Of a stretch of DNA of 6,539 nucleotides, positions 6,502 to 6,539 are shown piece by piece (positions within the stretch are counted from its first letter, which is position 1; each line of letters starts with the position of its first letter). Source of the stretch: DATEMK01 sp039914625 (lineage in GTDB: Bacteria > Bacteroidota > Bacteroidia > AKYH767-A > OLB10); the NCBI GenBank assembly GCA_039914625.1, contig JBDSOU010000075.1, forward strand, positions 1-6,539. Reading direction: 5' to 3'. A program made the translations under genes and the position numbers. Under the pieces are notes generated by a model. The model was not told where the DNA came from. It saw only the letters and a program-made list of their open reading frames with translations, and searched no databases.

Positions 6502-6539
6502 AAAAAACGAGACTGTCCCGCACGGGAATTTTTGCGGGG
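6502..6539. terminator. Bidirectional terminator-like hairpin, cut by the window edge
   Basis: AAAAAACGAGACTGT (6502-6516) leads into CCCGCA (6517-6522), which pairs perfectly with TGCGGG (6533-6538) across a 10-nt loop. G6539 can wobble-pair with T6516. The A-run at the left base would be a T-run for minus-strand transcripts, so the element may terminate a gene lying to the right of the window. A smaller TCCCG/CGGGA pairing (6516-6527), followed by ATTTTT, overlaps it. The right arm is incomplete, so the assignment is provisional. Confidence 0.45.

Overview
The window is AT-rich, and all five genes lie on the minus strand, reading right to left. Every protein family seen points to Bacteroidota: a DUF5686 protein with a CarboxypepD_reg-like N-terminus, a DUF983 protein, a short ECF sigma factor, a one-pass Lys/Glu/Asn-rich anti-sigma-type protein, and a DUF2807 (head GIN) protein with a PorT-like outer-membrane barrel. 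Start regions are A/T-rich and lack strong Shine-Dalgarno sequences, which also fits. Nothing indicates a phage, plasmid, transposon, CRISPR array, rRNA or tRNA.

Layout in transcription order, right to left. 6351-6539 is a non-coding leader. It holds one arm of a hairpin cut by the window edge and a 12-bp perfect palindrome. 6350-3870 encodes the large DUF5686 envelope protein, and 47 bp later 3822-3442 encodes a small DUF983 zinc-ribbon membrane protein. A REP-like palindrome sits directly against the DUF983 stop codon. Then come an ECF-type promoter (3362-3388), the sigma factor (3315-2830, GTG start) and, 24 bp on, the anti-sigma-type membrane protein (2805-1603). A second promoter with the same two boxes and the same spacing (1576-1602) abuts that gene's stop codon and faces the GIN/beta-barrel gene (1542-58). 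Bases 1-57 show no clear terminator.

The main reading is a self-contained ECF sigma circuit. The sigma factor and its presumed membrane-bound antagonist are co-transcribed. The sequence 5'-TGTAACATT, followed by CGTC with exactly 17 nt between TGTAAC and CGTC, occurs upstream of both the sigma gene and the GIN/barrel gene. This suggests that the sigma factor activates itself and a surface-exposed outer-membrane target. The DUF5686 and DUF983 genes lack this motif and are probably a separate housekeeping envelope unit. Two protein-level structures stand out: a tandem duplication of the cytoplasmic domain of the anti-sigma-type protein, and a seven-fold GIN repeat joined by an Asp/His-rich linker to a barrel in one polypeptide.
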